Below, piece by piece: positions 7,694-16,500 of a stretch of 47,556 nt of DNA; within the stretch, counting starts at the first letter, position 1; each line of letters starts with the position of its first letter. The stretch is from assembly GCA_017477935.1 (NCBI GenBank), contig JAFVIC010000005.1, forward strand, positions 1 to 47,556, given 5' to 3'. This DNA is from Akkermansia sp. (lineage in GTDB: Bacteria > Verrucomicrobiota > Verrucomicrobiia > Verrucomicrobiales > Akkermansiaceae). Position numbers and translations under genes: made by a program. The notes under the pieces were generated by a model that was not told where the DNA came from, made no database searches, and was given only the letters and a program-made list of their open reading frames with translations.

Positions 7694-8989
7694 ATGGATA
7701 AACTCATCGTCGAAGGTGGTTACAGACTCAGCGGAACCGTGAACATCAGCGGCTCCAAAAATGCATCCCTACCCATCCTGGCAGCAGCGCTGCTCACAGA
7801 TGAGCCCGTACGCATCTCCCGTGTACCGGACGTATCTGACACGAACTACATGATTCAGATTCTGAGCCAGTTAGGAGCCTCCGTCGAGCGTTCCAGCGGC
7901 ACAGTCCGTATTGAATCACCTGATGGCATAAGCTCCAGCGCCTCGTACGAGCAGGTGCGTAAAATGCGCGCCTCCATCTGCCTGCTGGGGCCGATGATGG
8001 CCCGCATGCACCGCTGTACCCTTCCCCTGCCGGGCGGCTGTGTGATTGGCGATCGCCCGGTGGATTTGCACCTGCGTGCCATCCAGGCGCTGGGTGCCCG
8101 CGTGCGAGTGAAAGGCGGCAACATGGTGATAGAGGCACCGAACGGCCTGGTGGGCACCACCATCGACATGCGCGGCGACAGCGGCCCCACCGTACTGGGT
8201 ACGGACAACCTGATGATGGCAGCCGTGCTTGCCCGCGGCACAACCGTGATTGAGTCTGCCGCACGTGAACCCGAGGTGGTAGACCTCGCCAACTTCCTCA
8301 ACAAGATGGGCGCCCGTATCGAAGGCGCCGGCTCCCGCACCATCACCATTCACGGTGTGGAGAAGCTGCACGGCTGCGAGCACGCCGTCATTCCCGACCG
8401 CATCGAGGCCGGTACCTTCATGGTGGCCGGCGCCATGGGCGTGAGCGACGGTATCACCCTCAACCGCGTATGCCGTGAGCACATGAAGTCAATCTCCGAC
8501 CTTCTGCTGGAGTGCGGCCACGTAGTCGAGTACAATGAAGAGGGTACCTCCGTCTTCGTGAAACCCGGCGAGCGTCCCCGCAGCGGCAAGATACTCACCA
8601 ACCCCTACCCCGGGTACCCCACCGACATGCAGGCGCAGATGACCGCCCTCTTCGCCCTCACCCCCGGTATCAGCGTGGTGAAGGACACCATCTTCCCCCA
8701 GCGATTCATGCACTGCTCCGAGCTTAAGCGCATGGGTGCCAACATTAAGGTTGACAACGGCACCGCCATCATCACCGGTGTGGACGGCCTTTCCGGCGCT
8801 CCTGTCATGGCCAGCGACCTGCGCGCCAGCGCCGCCCTGGTACTAGCCGCCCTCGCTGCCGAGGGCACCACCGAAATCCACCGCCTCTACCACATCGACC
8901 GCGGTTACGAACTGCTCGACGACAAGCTTGAACTGCTTGGCGCCAAGGTTAAGCGCGTGCTCGACCTCGAGGGTGGACTGGTGGAATAA
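7694..8989 (+). CDS. murA: UDP-N-acetylglucosamine 1-carboxyvinyltransferase
   Basis: First committed step of peptidoglycan synthesis: transfers enolpyruvate from PEP to UDP-GlcNAc in the cytoplasm. The 431-residue product has the usual length and starts [20 protein letters not shown]. Lys22-Asn23 (SGSKNASLP) and the catalytic-loop cysteine Cys116 ([16 protein letters not shown]) are present; the cysteine is the residue alkylated by fosfomycin in sensitive enzymes. Later motifs include [15 protein letters not shown] and YPTDMQAQM. The gene has its own promoter. A strong terminator hairpin begins 25 bases after the stop but lies inside the start of the next gene. Confidence 0.97.
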   Translation: MDKLIVEGGYRLSGTVNISGSKNASLPILAAALLTDEPVRISRVPDVSDTNYMIQILSQLGASVERSSGTVRIESPDGISSSASYEQVRKMRASICLLGPMMARMHRCTLPLPGGCVIGDRPVDLHLRAIQALGARVRVKGGNMVIEAPNGLVGTTIDMRGDSGPTVLGTDNLMMAAVLARGTTVIESAAREPEVVDLANFLNKMGARIEGAGSRTITIHGVEKLHGCEHAVIPDRIEAGTFMVAGAMGVSDGITLNRVCREHMKSISDLLLECGHVVEYNEEGTSVFVKPGERPRSGKILTNPYPGYPTDMQAQMTALFALTPGISVVKDTIFPQRFMHCSELKRMGANIKVDNGTAIITGVDGLSGAPVMASDLRASAALVLAALAAEGTTEIHRLYHIDRGYELLDDKLELLGAKVKRVLDLEGGLVE

Positions 8990-9012
8990 CCCCGGTCAGC
9001 CACGCCCCCTCT

Positions 9013-9627
9013 ATGCGCAGAGTAACTGTCAGCCGAGTGCTCAAGCAGTTACTCTGCGCCTTTTTATGCACGGCGGGTGCGCTGAGCGTAGCCCTATGGC
9101 TGTGGGTAGAAAGCGCTGCCCCCCCGGCTGAGCGCAGCGCCCGCGCCCGTGGTTGTGCCCTGTGCCATGGCTGCGAATGGCAGCGGCAACTCCACCCCGC
9201 CCTGCGCCGCCGACAGCCCGGCAGCGCCATCAGCCCCCCGCTACAGGCTGCTCTGCAACAGCGCCACCCCGTGCTCAGCCATGGTGCAGAGAGCGAACTG
9301 ACCGACTGGCTGGCAGCGCAGCAACTCCCCCTGCTGGCTACAGCAAACCGCGAGCAGGCCGGCGCCACCCTCTACCGTGCCAAATGCGCCGCCTGCCACG
9401 GACTCAGCGGCGAGGGGCAACCCGGCCTGTACCCACCCCTGCGCGGCTCCGAATGGCTCACGGAGCAGCCCTCTCGCCTGCCCGAAATTCTCACCTACGG
9501 ACTGAAAGGCCCCATTACCGTGCGTGGTGAGCAGTGGAACTCCACCATGTTGCCGCCCGGTCTGAATACCACCGAACAGCAGGAACAAATCATACACTAT
9601 ATTCGAGAGCATTTCACGGCGCAATAA
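9013..9627 (+). CDS. membrane-anchored cytochrome c with two CxxCH sites
   Basis: 204 residues with an N-terminal hydrophobic segment (about 11-32) that should export and perhaps anchor it, then heme-binding sites CALCH (48-52) and CAACH (125-129). The second half looks like a class I cytochrome c: CAACHGLSGEG, YPPLRGSEWL, and a probable axial methionine in STMLPPG. The first site is less canonical. It would carry electrons in the periplasm; the partner is unknown. The start is odd: ATG 9013 and the only other in-frame option, GTG 9037, both lie within a 14-bp terminator-like hairpin (9015-9065), so expression may be attenuated or depend on ribosomes opening the hairpin. No clear promoter precedes it. 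Confidence 0.82.
   Translation: MRRVTVSRVLKQLLCAFLCTAGALSVALWLWVESAAPPAERSARARGCALCHGCEWQRQLHPALRRRQPGSAISPPLQAALQQRHPVLSHGAESELTDWLAAQQLPLLATANREQAGATLYRAKCAACHGLSGEGQPGLYPPLRGSEWLTEQPSRLPEILTYGLKGPITVRGEQWNSTMLPPGLNTTEQQEQIIHYIREHFTAQ
9015..9065 (+). terminator. terminator hairpin overlapping the cytochrome start
   Basis: GCGCAGAGTAACTG (9015-9028) and CAGTTACTCTGCGC (9046-9059) form a perfect 14-bp stem with a 17-base loop, then C and five T. It is well placed to end murA transcription but covers codons 1-18 of the cytochrome gene. Confidence 0.7.
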
Positions 9628-9678
9628 TATACTTTTTAACTCAATCATACAAATCTTTCACGATATCATCAGCAATAT

Positions 9679-11052
9679 ATGAATACCACAGCAATTACCA
9701 TTCCACAATACGCGCTTACCGTCGTTGAGCAACTCGAAAAGTTCGGATTCGAAGCCTATGTCGTTGGTGGTTGCGTGCGTGACAGTCTGCTGGGTATCTC
9801 CCCGAAAGACTGGGACGTGTGCACCAACGCCACCCCGCAGGAAGTTCTGCGCGTCTTTCGCCGTCGCCCCGTCATCAAAACAGGCCTCAAGCACGGCACC
9901 GTCACCGTCATGGTCGACCGCGAGCCGGTAGAGGTCACCACCTTCCGCATAGACGGCGCCTATACCGACAATCGCCATCCCGATGCCGTCACCTTCGTCA
10001 GCCGAGTGGAAGAAGACCTTGCCCGGCGCGATTTCACCATCAACGCCATGGCCTACAACCCCACCCGCGGATTGGTGGATGCCTTCGACGGCCGCCGCGA
10101 CCTGGCTGAAGGGCGCATACGCTGCGTAGGCGAACCTGATGAGCGATTCAACGAAGACGGGCTACGTATCATGCGAGCGCTTCGCTTCGCCGCGCGTTTT
10201 GATTTCAGCATTGAGAGCGAAACCGCCTTTTCCATACGCCGCAACCGCCACCTGCTCGAAAATGTGAGTGTTGAGCGAATCTATAAAGAGCTGAAAGGAA
10301 TGCTGGTGGGCAAGGGTGCGCAGAGCATGCTGCTGGCCTTCCCTGATGTGATGGGCGTCATCATCCCCGAACTGGTACCCACCATCGGGTTCGAGCAGCG
10401 CAATCCCCACCATCGATACGACGTATGGACCCACACAGCTCACGCCGTACAGGCTGCCCCTGCGAGCGAGCCCCTGCGCCTGGCCATGCTGCTGCACGAC
10501 ATCGGCAAGCCCGCCTGCCACTCCGTCGGGGCAGATGGAATCGCCCACTTTTACCACCACCCGGAGCGCAGCGCCGAACTCGCCGAGAGCATACTCACCC
10601 GCCTGAAGAGCGACAACGCCACCCTGCGCCGAGTTGTTACCCTGGTGCGCGAGCACGACAACGATTTCCCCACCACGCGCGCGGGCATGCGCCGCTGCAT
10701 CGGTCGGCTCGGCCCGGATATCGTGGAGCAGCTCTTCGACATCAAACGCGCCGACCACGCCGCCCAATCCGACTATCGCGCGCATGAGAAAGCAGCCGAA
10801 CTTCGAGCTGCGGCCCTGCTTATCGATGAACTCATGAGCGAAGAACACGCCTTCACCATCCGCGACCTCCACATCGACGGTCGCGCGCTCATGGCCATGG
10901 GGATACCTGCCGGTCCCGAGGTGGGCCGCATACTCAAAAGCCTGCTGGCCGAAGTGCAGGAAGATAAACTGCCCAACACCGCCGACAGTCTTGCCGCCCG
11001 TGCCGCGGAGCTGCGGGATTTTGGGCTTGACACATCAGCCCCCGCAGAGTAA
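9679..11052 (+). CDS. cca: CCA tRNA nucleotidyltransferase with HD domain
   Basis: Adds or repairs the 3' CCA of tRNAs. 457 residues. The class II nucleotidyltransferase head has GGCVRDSLLG (30-39) and catalytic Asp44-x-Asp46 (KDWDVCT); ARRDFTINAMAYNP and the RIMRALRFAARFDF segment follow. An HD phosphohydrolase domain is marked by LLHDIGKPAC (His273-Asp274) and HHPERS. The combination fits the CCA-adding rather than the poly(A) polymerase branch, though the two are hard to separate by eye. The local tRNA-Gln lacks an encoded CCA, consistent with need for this enzyme. The ndk promoter overlaps the 3' end and stop codon. Confidence 0.9.
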   Translation: MNTTAITIPQYALTVVEQLEKFGFEAYVVGGCVRDSLLGISPKDWDVCTNATPQEVLRVFRRRPVIKTGLKHGTVTVMVDREPVEVTTFRIDGAYTDNRHPDAVTFVSRVEEDLARRDFTINAMAYNPTRGLVDAFDGRRDLAEGRIRCVGEPDERFNEDGLRIMRALRFAARFDFSIESETAFSIRRNRHLLENVSVERIYKELKGMLVGKGAQSMLLAFPDVMGVIIPELVPTIGFEQRNPHHRYDVWTHTAHAVQAAPASEPLRLAMLLHDIGKPACHSVGADGIAHFYHHPERSAELAESILTRLKSDNATLRRVVTLVREHDNDFPTTRAGMRRCIGRLGPDIVEQLFDIKRADHAAQSDYRAHEKAAELRAAALLIDELMSEEHAFTIRDLHIDGRALMAMGIPAGPEVGRILKSLLAEVQEDKLPNTADSLAARAAELRDFGLDTSAPAE

Positions 11053-11055
11053 ATT
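11027..11055 (+). promoter_or_regulatory. ndk promoter overlapping the cca stop
   Basis: TTGACA (11027-11032), 17 bases, TAAATT (11050-11055). The first three bases of the -10 box are the cca stop codon. The leader is about 20 bases and contains CAATCATA (11067-11074). Confidence 0.75.
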
Positions 11056-11082
11056 AACCGCACACACAATCATACACTCATT

Positions 11083-11532
11083 ATGAATCGAGACGAAAAA
11101 ACACTCATTCTCTTCAAGCCGGACTGCGTACGTAAAAACCTCTCCGGTGTTATTCTGCAGCGCCTGCTGGCCGAAGGGTTCCGCCTGCGCGGCATGAAGA
11201 TGATGCAGCTTGACGATGCCATTCTTCGCGAGCACTACGCCCACATCATCGACTTGGTTATCGACGACAAGCCCCTCTTCCCCACCCTTTCCTACTTCAT
11301 GCAGACCAGCCCTGTTGTAGCGCTGGTACTCAGCGGCCCGGGTGTCATCACCCGCGTGCGTACCATCCTCGGCCCGACCAACTCCATGAAGGCCGACAAA
11401 GGCACCATCCGCGGTGACTTCGGCACCAACAGCATGCTGAACATCTGCCACGCCTCCGACTCCCCTGAGAGCGCCGAGGTCGAAATCAAGCGCTTCTTCA
11501 AGCCCGAAGAGCTCTTCGACAACGTGGACTGA
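11083..11532 (+). CDS. ndk: nucleoside diphosphate kinase
   Basis: Transfers the gamma phosphate between nucleoside di- and triphosphates through a phosphohistidine. The 149-residue product has TLILFKPDCVRKNLSG at the N-terminus (family form TxxxIKPDxV), GPTNSMKADKGTIRGDFG near residues 97-114, and catalytic His123 in NICHASDSPESA. The length is close to the roughly 143 residues of typical enzymes. Monocistronic, with a strong promoter overlapping cca and an intrinsic terminator 29 bases after the stop. Confidence 0.97.
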   Translation: MNRDEKTLILFKPDCVRKNLSGVILQRLLAEGFRLRGMKMMQLDDAILREHYAHIIDLVIDDKPLFPTLSYFMQTSPVVALVLSGPGVITRVRTILGPTNSMKADKGTIRGDFGTNSMLNICHASDSPESAEVEIKRFFKPEELFDNVD

Positions 11533-11561
11533 TTCAGCCACTAAATCTGCACAAGCATTTC

Positions 11562-11599
11562 ATCAGCGCCGCTCCTGCGTAGGGCGGCGCTGATAATTT
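11562..11599 (+). terminator. intrinsic terminator of ndk
   Basis: ATCAGCGCCGC (11562-11572) pairs with GCGGCGCTGAT (11584-11594), followed by AATTT. The stem is strong and the T-run short. Confidence 0.7.
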
Positions 11600-11602
11600 G
11601 TC

Positions 11603-11630
11603 TTGCAAATCGGTTTGACGTGTGCATAAT
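11603..11630 (+). promoter_or_regulatory. promoter of the DedA-family gene, leaderless
   Basis: TTGCAA (11603-11608), 16 bases, CATAAT (11625-11630). The ATG at 11638 follows after 7 bases, so it should lie at the transcript's 5' end. Confidence 0.65.
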
Positions 11631-11637
11631 ACACGGC

Positions 11638-12288
11638 ATGTTACATGAACTGATTACTATCTGGATGGGCTGGGTTGTCGACTGGGGTTACTGGGGCGTA
11701 GTGCTGCTGATGGCGATGGAAAGCTCCATCTTGCCCGTACCGAGTGAGGTTGTAGTACCGCCGGCCGCCATTCTGGCTGCACTGCCGAATGCCGAAATGA
11801 CCTTCTGGGGTGTCGTGCTGGCCGGCACCATCGGTTCATACTTGGGTTCAGTCGTCATGTATGTATGTGCCCTGTGGGTAGGCCGCCCCTTCATTTACCG
11901 CTTCGGCAAGTATTTCTTTATGCCCCGGCACAAGGTAGAAACCGCCGAGGCCTTCATGCGCAAGTACTCGACCGCCGGTATCTTCTTCTCACGCTTTCTG
12001 CCGGTGATTCGCCACCTCATCTCCATACCGGCCGGCATGGCACGGGTGAACTTCGGCATGTTCAGTCTCACCACCATCACCGGGTCGGCCATTTGGTGCT
12101 GGGTGCTGGCCTGGTTCGGCGACAAGGTAGGTCGTGAACACCCCGGTATATTGGATTCCCCCGAGGCTCTCATCGACGCCGTGAAGAGTGAATCCCACCT
12201 CATCGTTGCCGGTGTTCTGTTGCTGGCAGTCCTTTACGCGCTCATGAAATACCTGACCCGCGAGAAGAAAGAGACAAAAGCGGAATAA
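11638..12288 (+). CDS. DedA-family inner-membrane protein
   Basis: 216 residues beginning MLHELITIWMGWVVDWGYWG; an ATG 18 bases further upstream is excluded because it lies before the predicted transcription start. Family hallmarks are the re-entrant motif ESSILPVPSEVVVPPA and FSRFLPVIRHLISIPAGMARV with conserved arginines and glycine. Five or so membrane segments are visible, and the C-terminus is charged (REKKETKAE). DedA proteins are linked to undecaprenyl phosphate or phospholipid flipping and membrane-potential maintenance; the specific role here is not decided by sequence. It converges on the next gene with a shared terminator between them. Confidence 0.88.
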   Translation: MLHELITIWMGWVVDWGYWGVVLLMAMESSILPVPSEVVVPPAAILAALPNAEMTFWGVVLAGTIGSYLGSVVMYVCALWVGRPFIYRFGKYFFMPRHKVETAEAFMRKYSTAGIFFSRFLPVIRHLISIPAGMARVNFGMFSLTTITGSAIWCWVLAWFGDKVGREHPGILDSPEALIDAVKSESHLIVAGVLLLAVLYALMKYLTREKKETKAE

Positions 12289-12315
12289 TCCCGCACCTCG
12301 CACACACTTTCACAT

Positions 12316-12357
12316 CAACAAAAGGAGCGGTGGCCACAACCACCGCTCCTTTTGTTG
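12316..12357. terminator. bidirectional terminator between convergent genes
   Basis: CAACAAAAGGAGCGGTGG (12316-12333) and CCACCGCTCCTTTTGTTG (12340-12357) form a perfect 18-bp stem with a 6-base loop. The A-rich and T-rich ends let it work on both strands, for the DedA gene (+) and the Pro-rich protein gene (-). Confidence 0.9.
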
Positions 12358-12378
12358 TACAGTTTTTTCCCCGCAGGG

Positions 12379-13368
12379 TCAGAGAGGTTTAATAGTGATA
12401 TTCACCCCCTCGGGCTTGAGCGGCACAACCGTCTCAACGCCATTGATGATAACCCGCACGGCCTGGGGCGAGGTCACCGGCTGGGCCACCTTGCGCACCT
12501 CGATTGCGGGGCGCACCACGTGCATGCGAACAGCGGGGTTCATGGTCTGACCATGGCGGCGCACGCAGGGCGGAGTCGTGCCATAGGCCGGGATGTCAAA
12601 CGGGCGAGCCTTACCGCAGGGCGGCATGTCGCCGGCAGCAGGACGCACAACCCGGCGCACTTTACCACAGCGAGGGCAGGTAGGTTTATCGGCCGCGGCG
12701 GCCGGGTGAGCAGCATGCACAGGGGCTGCATGGCATGCAGGGTGAGCTCTGCACACCGGTTGGGGGCGGCATGTGGGCTGCGGCCCGGGAGCAGGCACAG
12801 GAACAACTTTCACCACATCGGGCTTCACCTCTTTACCATTCACGATCAGGCGCAGTTTGGCACAGACAGGCTGAACCTTCTCTGCCGGTACAGCCACAGG
12901 CTCAGCAGCGGGGGCCGGGGCGGGCTGCACTTCCGGAGCCGGAGCAGGCTGCACTTCCGGAGCCGGAGCAGGCTCTGCGGCTGAGGGTGCCGAGGGCTCG
13001 GCCTCCGGAGCGGGAGCGGGTTCTGCTGCGGGAGCGGGTTCTGCTGCGGGAGCCGGTTGAGCGGGGGGCGGCTCCAAACCGGGCGGCGGGGGTGTCAGCT
13101 CAGGGGCTGCACCGGGGGGCGGCAACTCAGGGGTCGGCACAGCCTCCGCTGTCGGCTCCTCCCCCTGCAGATGGCTGAGGAACCGGGCGCGCATGGAATT
13201 CATCACCTCCGCCGCCTTGGCAGGGGGGACTTCTTTACCATTGATGAACGCGCGGGTGGTTACCATCACCCCCTCGGGTACAGTCGGAGCAGGGGCGGGT
13301 TCCTGCGCCACGGCAGCGGGCAGCATGGTCACAGCCGCAATTACAGAAAGAATGGTTGATTTGGTCAT
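12379..13368 (-). CDS. secreted proline-rich protein with three I-x-NG-x-E modules
   Basis: No known family recognised. The 329 residues start with a signal peptide (cleavage likely after MLPAAVA, residue 21). Three short related beta segments recur: FINGKEVPP (41-49), LIVNGKEVKP (174-183) and VIINGVETVV (306-315). They are separated by a long Pro/Ala/Glu-rich linker with PAPAPEVQPAP-type repeats and a cysteine-rich stretch (about 169-268) containing PTCPRCGK, a possible zinc or disulfide site. It may be a periplasmic or surface spacer protein. A promoter (TTGCAA, 17 bases, TAAATT) gives a leader of about 23 bases with no Shine-Dalgarno sequence. A bidirectional terminator follows. Confidence 0.75.
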   Translation of the reverse strand: MTKSTILSVIAAVTMLPAAVAQEPAPAPTVPEGVMVTTRAFINGKEVPPAKAAEVMNSMRARFLSHLQGEEPTAEAVPTPELPPPGAAPELTPPPPGLEPPPAQPAPAAEPAPAAEPAPAPEAEPSAPSAAEPAPAPEVQPAPAPEVQPAPAPAAEPVAVPAEKVQPVCAKLRLIVNGKEVKPDVVKVVPVPAPGPQPTCRPQPVCRAHPACHAAPVHAAHPAAAADKPTCPRCGKVRRVVRPAAGDMPPCGKARPFDIPAYGTTPPCVRRHGQTMNPAVRMHVVRPAIEVRKVAQPVTSPQAVRVIINGVETVVPLKPEGVNITIKPL

Positions 13369-13397
13369 AATACTGGTTCAGTGGGGATTCACCTCGG

Positions 13398-13426
13398 AAT
13401 TTAGCAACTCAGCCGCGAGATTGCAA
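13398..13426 (-). promoter_or_regulatory. promoter of the Pro-rich protein gene
   Basis: On the minus strand TTGCAA (13421-13426), 17 bases, TAAATT (13398-13403). The ATG at 13368 is 29 bases past the -10 box. Confidence 0.6.
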
Positions 13427-13530
13427 GCAAAAAAGCCGCAAACACGCTCTAATTTATAAAATAACAATCACCTGTTCTTCTCTGAATAAGCCGGTTTTCC
13501 CGAAAATCAGCTCCGACATGGGAAAACAAC

Positions 13531-13558
13531 TTGCAATCTGACTCTGTTATGGCATACT
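13531..13558 (+). promoter_or_regulatory. promoter of the ankyrin/caspase gene
   Basis: TTGCAA (13531-13536), 16 bases, CATACT (13553-13558), about 30 bases before the ATG at 13589. It is divergent from the Pro-rich gene promoter. Confidence 0.6.
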
Positions 13559-13588
13559 ATCACCATTGATTAAAACACTTTTCCAGGC

Positions 13589-16500
13589 ATGCACAACACC
13601 GTTCTCACCTCCATCGCTCTGAGTCTCTGCCTGACTCTCCCGGCGGCTGCAGCAGTATCATATCCCCTGCACGATGCCGTGAAAGCCGGCAAACCTTCGC
13701 AGGTAAAGGCCACGCTCGACAGTTCGCGCGTGAACCAACGCAACGGAGCCGACATGACTCCGCTGATGGTGGCGGCCATGTATGACCGCGCCTCCTCAGC
13801 CCGATCACTACTGGCAGCAGGTGCCCGACCGGATGAAGCAACGGCAAACTACGGCACCACCGCCCTGATGATGGCGGCCATGAACGGCTACCACGAGGTG
13901 GTGGAAGTACTGGTGCAGAATGGCGCCGACCTGAACCTCCGCAACAAATCGGGCTTCACCGCCCTCATGCTCGCCGCGCAGAAAGGACATGCGCAAGTGG
14001 TACGCCTGCTTCTGCTGGCCGGGGCTGACCCCGCCGTGACAGATTTGAGCAACCGCACCGCACATGCTCACGCCGCGACGGATGAGATTCGCGCCCTGCT
14101 GACAGCAGCCCCTGCCGCCCCCGCTGCGCCGAAGGTGGGCACAGCGCGCCAAAATCGCCCGGCACCCACCGGCCCGGTTCTCGAAGTAGTTATCCCCACC
14201 ACGGGAAAATCGCTGAAGTTCCCCCAGGATTTATGGAACCGGGTGAAAGCTGTGAACGCCCGGCTGGAAAAGGTGCTTGCCCCGCAGGATTACGGCTACC
14301 TGCTCGCCTGCCAGCTCTTCTGGTGGCAAGAGAAAGAAATCAAACGCAAATCACCGGATGAATTCGATGGTCTCACTACCGAGATAAACACCGTACCGGA
14401 GCTGGTAAGCAGGCTCGAAGCCATTGCCGAAAAGCCGGAAACGATTCGCTACAACACCCCCTCTCACTGGCAGAAAAACGAAACTCAGGGCGTGCGCGAG
14501 CGAGAGTTTATCACCGATTTGACGGATGAATATGTGACAGCCGACGAGAACATCATTGTCGGGCTTTCCATCAACGAAACAAACCGCTATTCGTTCTGGG
14601 ATTCCCGCACCGGCCACTTGCAGAACCGCTTGATATCTTACAGCGGGTACCCTGATGTGCCGACATACACAACGGACGGGCACTATTGGATGTACCCGGT
14701 AGGTGAAGTGGAAGGGCCTTCCGTACCGTTTCTGGGATGGTACGCCACCCAAGACCTGCCGATGAGTGCAGCGGAGCTGCTCAATCCCCTGACCGGCGAC
14801 GTACGCCTGCCGATGTATGATTTATTGGGGCTGGACGATTTGTCGCAATTCACATCATTTACCGGCGAGGTCGCCACCGACGTCATACACGGCGAAGCGC
14901 TGACGGCCTGGCAACGCTCCGGGGCAGATTATCTGGGACTCGGTGAACTGAAGGTATGGAGCAGCTCCTCGGCCGGCTACGCCATGATGCTTTTCAGAAC
15001 CACCCCACTCTTCTACGCCGGTGGAAAAAACACGGGATTCACAGCTGTGAATGCGAATAATCTTTCATTCACCGTGGACTTGGGGAACTTAACATACCGC
15101 AAAACCGCCCATGCAGGGGAACTCCCCCTGATTTCACCCGCTTGGTTGAAACCGGAGAATTACTCGCAACAAGCCAAAGACCACCCCATGTTGTCCACGC
15201 TTTCGAGTGAAGCTACCGAGCTGCTGGCCACTCTCAAGCCTGTACCGTACGAAGTGGAAGGGGTAGATAAATCTGAATATTCGTCACAGCCGGGACAGTA
15301 CAGTCTGGCATGTGCAGGGCTACCGGTTACAGCAGATGATGTTGCCGTGTATGTCATGTCCAACCAAGCCTATATGCAGGAAGAAATCATTCAATCCTGG
15401 GGTCAGTGGGTCATGTTCATCCGCAAGGGCGAACAACTGTTTTACGCCGCCGATGGTGAAAAAATCTCAGAATTCAGCGGAACCGTGCACAGTCAAAAGC
15501 CCGCCGAAGGACAGGAAGCTCTGAATTATTGGCGTCTCGCCCACATCCTGCATGTCGAAACGAATGGGCAACATGCCGACGTCATGGTAAACCATTTCAG
15601 CAACACCCGAGTGTACCGTATTGATTTTACCACACGCAAAATGCAGGTACTCAAGGAATACCCCTGCGGCTCCCCCGGTAATCAGCGTGCCTTCTATGTG
15701 CCGGGGCTGCGCCTGCTGGTTCAGCCTGTCACCGCCCATCGCAGCGAACTTCTGCGCATGGATGATGCGTGGAACGCCGAGAAAGTGGCCGATTTGTACA
15801 TGACCCGCCATGGTGACTATGCCGTAGTGCTGCCGAATGGTCACTATGCCGGCTCCCCCGGTTGTGAAAAGCTGCTGGAGTTCGCCGAGGGCGAACGGGT
15901 ACTGGGCATGGATGCCCTGGCCCCCTGGCGCAACCGCCCGGCAGAAGTGCTCAGCGCGCTGGGCGGCGATTCGGATTCCATCGCAGCCCTGCATGCCACC
16001 ACCGGTCGCTGGCTGCGCCGCCAGGGGTACCATGCCGATTCCATGCCCGATGAACCGGGAATGAACAATTTCCCCGTGGCTGAAGTAGCTCTACCCCCGC
16101 TTAACATCGAAAAAGAAACCCTGGAGTTCGATGTCACCCTGCGCGCAGCCGGCAGAGCTATCACCGGACTGAGCGTGCGCGCAGACGGTGCCGAGATACC
16201 GCAAACATGGAGTGCCGATTTACTCATCCCCGCCGGACAGAGCAAAACCGTCACGGTACAGGTACCGCTGGCAACCGGCCAGAACTGGCTCGAAGTCACC
16301 CCTGTCGACTCCATGGGGCTGGTCGGCGACAAACAGAGATTCCGCACCATCCATGCCGGCAAATACGATAGCGAACTCTATGTGGTGACGCTGGGTGTGT
16401 CGGACTATGCCGATGACGGCCTCGACCTGCAATATGCGGCCAAAGATGCCCGCGATTTGGCAGAAGCCTTCAACAAACACGGTCACGGGCGAGTGCGCAC

